Assembly (NCBI RefSeq): GCF_000024025.1
Contig: NC_013131.1
Span: 3,658,001-3,722,000 of the forward strand
From: Catenulispora acidiphila DSM 44928
Lineage (GTDB): Bacteria; Actinomycetota; Actinomycetes; Streptomycetales; Catenulisporaceae
Reading direction: 5' to 3'
DNA: 64,000 nucleotides
Under the pieces are notes generated by a model. That model saw only the letters and a list, made by a program, of their open reading frames with translations. It did no database searches and had not been told where the DNA came from. The translations under genes were made by a program, and so were the position numbers. Within the stretch, counting starts at the first letter, position 1; each line of letters starts with the position of its first letter. Below, piece after piece: positions 59,123-64,000 of this stretch.

Positions 59123-61267
59123 ATGCAGGGGACGACGACGCAGCTGTCAGGGTCCGTGTTCGATGCGATGGCGCAGGCGGTGGCCGCTGAGCTCAGTCGA
59201 GTGGCGCGGCTGGTCCCGGCGTCGCCGGCGGCGGAGTTGGGGCGTTTGGCTCAACCCTTTCCCGACCGATGGGGTGGCGTGCCGAGGCCGCTGCACCGTC
59301 AGCTCGTGCCGCAGCCTCATCACGGCTCCGCAGCCAAGGTAGCCTTCACCGGGCTCCCGCAACTCGTCGCCGAGCGCCTGTTGGGCGCGCTGGAAATGAG
59401 CGTGGCGGCGCTCGATCTGCCGGTTCCGGAACTGGTCGAGGCGCTGCCGCAGGGTCCGCGCGGGACCAGCAGCGCTATCTTCACCGTGAGCCGCGGCAAC
59501 AGTGAGATGGCCGGCGAGCTGTCCAAACTGGACGCCATCGTGCCCGGCGCCACCGACATGGTGGCCTATGTCGTGGCCACGCTCGCCACACATTCCCTGA
59601 TCGCGCCGCTGCTCGTCGCGACCGGTGCCGACGAGGCTGCCATCGCCGCCTCGCACGGCGCGCTGCATCTGGCGCTCGCCGTCCTCGCCGCCACGATCGT
59701 GCTGCGTTCCCTGTGGCCGCAGGTCACGGTCGAGGCCATCGTCGGTGCGGCACTCGGCGTCACGGCCCGGTTCTTGCAAGAGGCGCCGATGCCGGCCGCG
59801 TATGCCGAAGCCAGGCTGGCCCGGCGGCGGGCCGAATACCTGATGCCGCGTCACGGCCGCACCAGCGCTACCGTGGCAGAGCACGTATTCACCCTCGCCG
59901 AGGGACCGCTGGAGACCGCGCCTGACTTCTCGGACAACGGTCTGGTGGCAGTGCTTCCGCACGGCATCGCCATCCGCTCGGGTCAGGAGAGCGGCTCGGT
60001 GTCGGTCAACCTGGCGGTGGTCGAGAGGCCGCCGACGCAGAACCTCTCTATCTGGGACGAGGTCGTCGAGGTCAGCTGGCATGCTCCGAACGGCGGCGCG
60101 TCCTTTGCCGGCCACGGCGACGCCGCGCAGATCACGCCGCCGTGGCCCGGCGACTACCGGGTACGGGTCGCGGTTCGGGGGCGTGACGCGGACCGGGAGG
60201 ACTACGAAGTCACGGTGTGGCGCGCGCCCGCCGCCAGGCCAGTGGTACATAAGCACTCTGATCTGGTCGGATACGTGCTGCGCGGCGAGCCGGTGCCGCC
60301 GGTGGCTGTCGTGCCTGATGAGATCTACCACTGGGTCGAGAACAGCGGGCTGTCCCAAGCAGCCACGATCACCTTCGTCACCGGCAAGTCCAGTTCGGAG
60401 GTGCTGCGCGACTTCGGCGCCGACGAGTCCGAGCCGACCCCGATGAGTGAGTTCTTCGATCGGGACTATCAGAACGCCGACCCGTGGGTCTGTGTTCTCG
60501 ACGTGCCCGGCGGCGCGGTCGCCGTGGAGTTCGACAGCTGGGAGGGGAGCAAGAGTCCGGTGCTGCGAGCGCTGTCCTCTCCCGACACGACAGCAGCCTC
60601 CATGTTTTGGAACGTCAAGGCGTTGTGCCAATTCTCCTTGGCCCGCAACGGCGATGTGCTGACGCAGTTCGAGCTGGGTCTGGCCGAGACGACGTCCGCG
60701 GAGGCGCTGGAGCTGCTGGCGGATCTCGACGTGAAAGGCCGACACCGCAACGCGGTCGGCCTGCTGGCTGCCACCCGGTTCACCGGAGTCTCGTTGTCCG
60801 CCAAGGACTTGGCCCGCATCGAGGCTGTCGGCATCGGATACCCGGTCCTGCCGCTGCTGCCCGAACTGTACGTCGAGCAGCGCCTGGACGACGGCTCCCG
60901 CGCCCTGCCCGGCCACGGCCCGCTCGGTGCCGACACCGACCGTCTGGCCGCCCTGCCGGACGCCGATCTGCGCGATCTGGCGTGGTGGGCCGCGGACTTC
61001 GCGGCCGCGCACTCCGAGCTGTCCGAGCATCCGGCGGTCACGGCGTCGCTGGCTGGCCGTGCCCTGACACCCGAAGCCGAGGCGTTGGCGCGCCGCAGCC
61101 AGTTGCACGAGCACACCCAGCACCAGTGGACGTGGATGACACTGCACGCCGCGACCAACCCGGACCCGCTGGGCGCCGCCATCGGCACCCTGGGCAAGGC
61201 ACGCAACGCCGTCGCGGGGCATGCCGCCGACTTGCTGGACCAGGCTCGGGCGCGGGTCGGGCGCTGA
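59123..61267 (+). CDS. Large protein with DUF6461-like region
   Basis: About 714 residues from ATG 59123 (GGGGAG upstream is close); ATG 59078 would add 15 residues. The N-terminal third is Ala/Leu-rich and helical (AYVVATLATHSLIAPLLVAT, AVLAATIVLRSLWPQVTVEA) with two possible membrane segments. The middle holds beta-rich sequence, and WEGSKSPVLRALS, TAASMFWNVKALCQFSLARN and GDVLTQFELG match the DUF6461 region found in actinobacterial proteins. The C-terminal 150 residues are helical and acidic. Function unknown; the mix of modules is unusual, so it may be an effector, scaffold or immunity-type protein. Confidence 0.7.
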   Translation: MQGTTTQLSGSVFDAMAQAVAAELSRVARLVPASPAAELGRLAQPFPDRWGGVPRPLHRQLVPQPHHGSAAKVAFTGLPQLVAERLLGALEMSVAALDLPVPELVEALPQGPRGTSSAIFTVSRGNSEMAGELSKLDAIVPGATDMVAYVVATLATHSLIAPLLVATGADEAAIAASHGALHLALAVLAATIVLRSLWPQVTVEAIVGAALGVTARFLQEAPMPAAYAEARLARRRAEYLMPRHGRTSATVAEHVFTLAEGPLETAPDFSDNGLVAVLPHGIAIRSGQESGSVSVNLAVVERPPTQNLSIWDEVVEVSWHAPNGGASFAGHGDAAQITPPWPGDYRVRVAVRGRDADREDYEVTVWRAPAARPVVHKHSDLVGYVLRGEPVPPVAVVPDEIYHWVENSGLSQAATITFVTGKSSSEVLRDFGADESEPTPMSEFFDRDYQNADPWVCVLDVPGGAVAVEFDSWEGSKSPVLRALSSPDTTAASMFWNVKALCQFSLARNGDVLTQFELGLAETTSAEALELLADLDVKGRHRNAVGLLAATRFTGVSLSAKDLARIEAVGIGYPVLPLLPELYVEQRLDDGSRALPGHGPLGADTDRLAALPDADLRDLAWWAADFAAAHSELSEHPAVTASLAGRALTPEAEALARRSQLHEHTQHQWTWMTLHAATNPDPLGAAIGTLGKARNAVAGHAADLLDQARARVGR

Positions 61268-61561
61268 GCCAGGCGCATATTCGAACTCTGATGAGGTTGG
61301 CGTGCGAATCCCTTTCGGGGCGGGTGGTGCTTCAAAGAGACCGGTTCCGGTGTCGAAACTCACCGCGACCATCGCAGGTGGGCAATTGAGAAGAAATTCG
61401 GCTCGGCATCCACGGCGCACCGCCGAGGCGCTGCCGTCTATTTCCGCCCGCCTGCGTGGCAACGCGGGAGAAGTCGCCCTTTTATCAACGAACTACATTA
61501 GATGCTGGGAGACAACTCCATCTGGCCTTCGTACGACATCGTGTATCGCTGAGGGGACTCA
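61268..61561. other. 294-bp gap, no gene seen
   Basis: The gap between the DUF6461 gene and the NAD(P)-binding gene is less GC-rich at 61470-61560, where a promoter is likely. It has no credible reading frame and no tRNA cloverleaf I can fold. Confidence 0.4.
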
Positions 61562-62209
61562 ATGAAGATCGCCGTCATTGGAGCATCGGGCCGTATCGGC
61601 TCGGCGGTCGCCCGCGAGGCACTGGCCCGCGGGCACAGCATCACCGCGGTCAGTCGGAACGCGGACCGTCTCACCGGCGTGGACGGGGCGACCCCGGCCG
61701 TGGCCGACCTCCGCGACCCGGCCTCGGTGGCGCAGGCGGTCGCCGGCCACGACGCCGTGGTCGCCTCCCTCAAGGGTGTCGACGGCGACGACGCCTCGCA
61801 CCGCGTCATCCCCGACGGCGCGCAGGTCCTCCTCGACGTCCTGGCCGAGGCCGGGATCAACCGGCTGATCTTCTGCGGCGGCGGCGCCGGACTGCTCCTC
61901 GGCGAGGACCGCATCATGGACCTCCCCATCTTCCCAGCCGAGTTCCAGGCCGAAGCCGTCGCCCAAGCCGACGCCCTGGACCTGCTCCGCGCCGCCGACA
62001 CACCGGTCGCGTGGTCCTACGCCTGCCCGTCGTCCATCCTCCTCGACGAAGAACCGAAGACCGGACAATACCGCTCCGAGGCCACCGACTCGATCCTCAT
62101 GGACGACGAGGGCGATTGGCAGATCACCCTCCCGGATTACGCATCGGCCATCGTCGACGCACTGGAATCCGGCGAATTCGCCCGACAGCGGTTCAGCGCC
62201 GTCAGCTGA
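61562..62209 (+). CDS. NAD(P)-binding (atypical SDR) protein
   Basis: A 215-residue Rossmann-fold protein: MKIAVIGASGRIGSAVARE is the dinucleotide motif, AVSRNADRLTG follows, and INRLIFCGGGAGLLLGED and TPVAWSYACPSSIL are typical of the small SDR-like NAD(P)H-binding proteins related to NmrA and flavin reductases. The active-site Tyr-X3-Lys of classical SDRs is not visible. It may be a redox sensor or a reductase. The start is weakly supported by GGGGACTCA. Confidence 0.82.
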   Translation: MKIAVIGASGRIGSAVAREALARGHSITAVSRNADRLTGVDGATPAVADLRDPASVAQAVAGHDAVVASLKGVDGDDASHRVIPDGAQVLLDVLAEAGINRLIFCGGGAGLLLGEDRIMDLPIFPAEFQAEAVAQADALDLLRAADTPVAWSYACPSSILLDEEPKTGQYRSEATDSILMDDEGDWQITLPDYASAIVDALESGEFARQRFSAVS

Positions 62210-62240
62210 ATTGCACTAAGGATAAGAGCTCTGAGGATAT

Positions 62241-62832
62241 CTAGCTCAGCGCGTCGAGGAATGTCGCGCGCTGAGCTATGAGCCACGCCTGCAACCGGTC
62301 CCAGGTAACCCATCCGCCGTGGCGGTGGAAGGCTTTCACGGATGCCTCATCGCCGGCGAGGATCCGCAGGCGGTGTACGGGATCGAGGCCGGCGTAGGAC
62401 GGAAACTGCGCGGCGGTCTCGGGGTCGAGCATCGGGACCCAGTAGCGTGCGGTCATGTCGAAGTCGATCAGGCCGTACGCCACGCCGTCGCGGAAGACGA
62501 CGTTCTCCACGCAGGCGTCGCTGTGGCACAGCGCAATCGCCGCTGACGCCTCGCGGAACCGCCGAAGCAGCGCGCCGACAGAGGCCAGCGCCGCATCGTC
62601 ATCGACCAGGCGGGATACGGCATCAGCGCGACATCGCCGGGCACGTAGGTGAGCTGCTCACGGGCGTCGCTCAAGCCGACCGGCCGGGGAGCGCCAGGGA
62701 AGCCGTGCTGCGGCAACGCCTCCAGAAAGCGATGATGGCTGCCGCGTGTGCCTGCGCCGGCCGGTCCACGATCTCGCCGCGCCGGATGACCGCGCCGGCG
62801 TTCGTGATCCCGCCGCTCAGTACCTCGTCCAC
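62241..62832 (-). pseudogene. Phosphotransferase (APH family) pseudogene with two frameshifts
   Basis: Translating the minus strand from GTG 62832 gives an aminoglycoside/choline phosphotransferase-like start (VDEVLSGGITNAGAVIRRGE). A frameshift near 62730 moves on to ALPQHGFPGAPRPVGLSD and YVPGDVALMPYPAW, and a second near 62610 moves to LRRFREASAAIALCHSDACV and FRDGVAYGLIDFDMTARYW. Joined, these give the catalytic HSDACVEN and LIDFD motifs of a kinase. All three frames are needed, so the gene is broken unless the sequence has two errors. It is also short at the N-terminus. Confidence 0.8.
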
Positions 62833-62947
62833 GGTCGCAGCCTAATATTTCCAGCTGACGTTCGTTGGGGAGGGACGCAACCGGCTGCCTGCTCGGGCGT
62901 GACTAGGTCTCGGGAAGCAAACTGCTCTCCGCGCGAAAGTTGATCCG

Positions 62948-63481
62948 ATGAGGAGCGGTATGCGGGATCCGAGCGAGTTCGATGCCTTCTATGCGGGCAG
63001 CGTCCGGAGGGTGACCAGTCACCTCTATGCGATGACCGGTAGTCGGGCCGAGGCTGAGGACCTCGTGCAGGAGGCCTATACGCGGGCGTGGCAGAACTGG
63101 GGGAAGGTTTCCGGCTATGGGGATCCGGAGGGTTGGGTTCGCGCTGTCGCCTTCCGGATCAGGGTCAGTGCGTGGCGGAAGGCGGTCAACAGGGCGACTG
63201 CGCACCGGCGGCACGGGGTGCCGGAGCCGGATCCCGGGGCTAATCCGGACTATGTCGCGATCATCGCGGCGCTGCGGCGGATCAATCCGCAGCAGCGCCA
63301 GGCGGTGGTGCTCTACCACCTGGTCGGGCTGTCGATAGAGCAGATAGCGCTGGAGACCGGAGTGGCGGTCGGGACGGTGAAGGCCCGACTGTCCAGGGGG
63401 CGGCAGGCGTTGGCGCCGCACCTGTCCGATGCCGTCCCCGCCTTCCCGTCGTTCGCCAAGGAGGCATCCGGCCATGCCTGA
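62948..63481 (+). CDS. SigE-family ECF-like RNA polymerase sigma factor
   Basis: A 177-residue sigma factor with regions 2 and 4 only. Region 2 includes LYAMTGSRAEAEDLVQEAYT and TRAWQNWGKV; region 4 reads LRRINPQQRQAVVLYHLVGL and IALETGVAVGTVKARLSRGR. This is the SigE family of actinobacterial type, usually paired with a membrane protein encoded just downstream. An ATG at 62960 is a possible alternative start. The stop overlaps the membrane protein gene by 8 bp, so the two are coupled. Confidence 0.88.
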   Translation: MRSGMRDPSEFDAFYAGSVRRVTSHLYAMTGSRAEAEDLVQEAYTRAWQNWGKVSGYGDPEGWVRAVAFRIRVSAWRKAVNRATAHRRHGVPEPDPGANPDYVAIIAALRRINPQQRQAVVLYHLVGLSIEQIALETGVAVGTVKARLSRGRQALAPHLSDAVPAFPSFAKEASGHA

Positions 63482-64000
63482 GGACTTTGATTCCATTCTG
63501 CAGACCGGTTCCGCACGCTTCGCGGAAACAACCAGGCCACTGACAGCCGCCACGCTCCGGGGGCGGGCCCAGCGACGGCACCGGCAGCGCTTGGCGGGCG
63601 CGACCGCTGCGGTCGGCGTGCTCGGCGTGGCCGCGGTCGTCGCGGCGATGCTGGGCAGCGGTTCCGGACTCCGGGCCACGCCGACACCGCCGGCCACGTC
63701 GGCCACGCCGGGCACGACCCCGAGCGGGCCGCCACCGGCCTTCACGACCGGATCCGACCCCGTCGAACAGCACGCCGCCTTCGGCTGGCTGCCGGCCTGG
63801 GTCTCCGGCGTCAGCTACCAGTCCGGCGCCGGCGACACGGAGGCCGCCGTGGCCACCGGCCGAACCGGCACCACTCCCGGCCTGATGTGGCTGACCGTCT
63901 CGAAGCAGGACCCCGCAGCGGCGACCCACAGCGGCGGCAAGACGGAGAAGGTCAGCGCGCCGACCGTCAACGGGAGCCCCGCCTTCTGGACCTGGACTCC
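63474..64000 (+). CDS. Membrane partner of the SigE-family sigma factor (3' end outside window)
   Basis: 175 residues are visible; the gene runs off the window. ATG 63474 has AAGGAGG 9 nt upstream and overlaps the sigma factor stop. A cytoplasmic start of about 40 residues is followed by one membrane segment (ATAAVGVLGVAAVVAAMLGS), a Pro/Thr-rich linker and the beginning of an extracellular domain (FGWLPAWVSGVSYQSG). This layout is shared by proteins encoded with SigE-family sigma factors, which may act as anti-sigma factors or surface sensors. The C-terminus is not seen. Confidence 0.75.
   Translation, partial: MPEDFDSILQTGSARFAETTRPLTAATLRGRAQRRHRQRLAGATAAVGVLGVAAVVAAMLGSGSGLRATPTPPATSATPGTTPSGPPPAFTTGSDPVEQHAAFGWLPAWVSGVSYQSGAGDTEAAVATGRTGTTPGLMWLTVSKQDPAAATHSGGKTEKVSAPTVNGSPAFWTWT

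Noticed and set aside
61280-61350. tRNA or att-site remnant suggested by a TGCGAATCCC string
   Set aside because: The flanking bases do not pair as a T-arm or acceptor stem, and there is no integrase or phage gene nearby.

Overview
The window is high-G+C DNA, roughly 70 % G+C by eye, with strong G/C preference at third codon positions. It codes almost wall to wall, with many 4-bp start/stop overlaps. The gene families point to a filamentous actinomycete: a conservon-type roadblock/GTPase operon, ANTAR-SpoIIE and HATPase partner-switching proteins, a SigE-family sigma factor, DUF3068, DUF6461 and DUF6510 proteins, many lipoproteins and rare TTA codons. A secreted eqolisin (G1) acid peptidase suggests an acid-tolerant relative of Catenulispora or Streptacidiphilus; that placement is inference. 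I saw no rRNA, tRNA, insertion sequence, phage module or CRISPR array. Layout: 1-2.0 kb, tail of a sensor kinase, a roadblock protein and a small GTPase (a conservon without DUF742). 2.3-7.2 kb, a complete Liv-type ABC transporter (lipoprotein, two permeases, two ATPases). 7.5-12.4 kb, a PaaK-like adenylating enzyme, an aldo/keto reductase, a GH130-like glycosidase/phosphorylase and a cysteine-free HesB-fold protein. 12.5-22.7 kb, the most striking block: hemerythrin, PRC-barrel protein, a 1482-residue soluble HAMP-repeat hybrid kinase, an ANTAR-GAF-PAS-SpoIIE phosphatase, an anti-sigma-type HATPase and a second PRC-barrel protein, all on the plus strand. 22.8-29.6 kb, a flavin monooxygenase, then a GntR/UTRA regulator divergent from a four-gene ABC importer, with two near-identical operators between them. 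29.7-34.3 kb, a methyltransferase, a PAP2 phosphatase, Lgt, a non-coding repeat cluster, a MarR regulator with a divergent flavodoxin-fold quinone reductase, and a PPOX-fold flavoprotein. 34.4-39.2 kb, a PAS-GGDEF-EAL protein, a second flavin monooxygenase and a nucleoside deaminase. 39.2-45.4 kb, a second and odder Liv-type system: solute-binding lipoprotein and an Mtb12-like lipoprotein on one strand; on the other a membrane zinc-ribbon-like protein, a LivH-LivM fusion and two ATPases, one with an altered Walker A lysine. 45.4-51.4 kb, DUF3068 protein, an unknown protein, MFS and ArsB-like transporters, a 151-bp repeat array and the eqolisin. 51.7-59.0 kb, a molybdopterin/FAD oxidoreductase/DUF6510 operon, a P450, a proline-rich peptide, an acyl-CoA oxidase, a membrane esterase and a small orphan. 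59.1-64.0 kb, a DUF6461 protein, an NAD(P)-binding protein, a twice-frameshifted phosphotransferase pseudogene and a SigE-family sigma factor with its membrane partner (cut by the window end). Functional links: the 12.5-22.7 kb block looks like a stress-sensing circuit. Hemerythrin and GAF/PAS domains could sense oxygen, redox or ligands, the hybrid kinase could relay phosphate, and the PP2C phosphatase and HATPase protein are the classic halves of partner switching. The two PRC proteins frame it. Two unusual nucleic-acid features stand out: a perfect 48-bp palindrome inside the anti-sigma-type gene, and three 151-bp direct repeats in a 741-bp gap. Many genes carry short in-frame tandem repeats in their termini or linkers.
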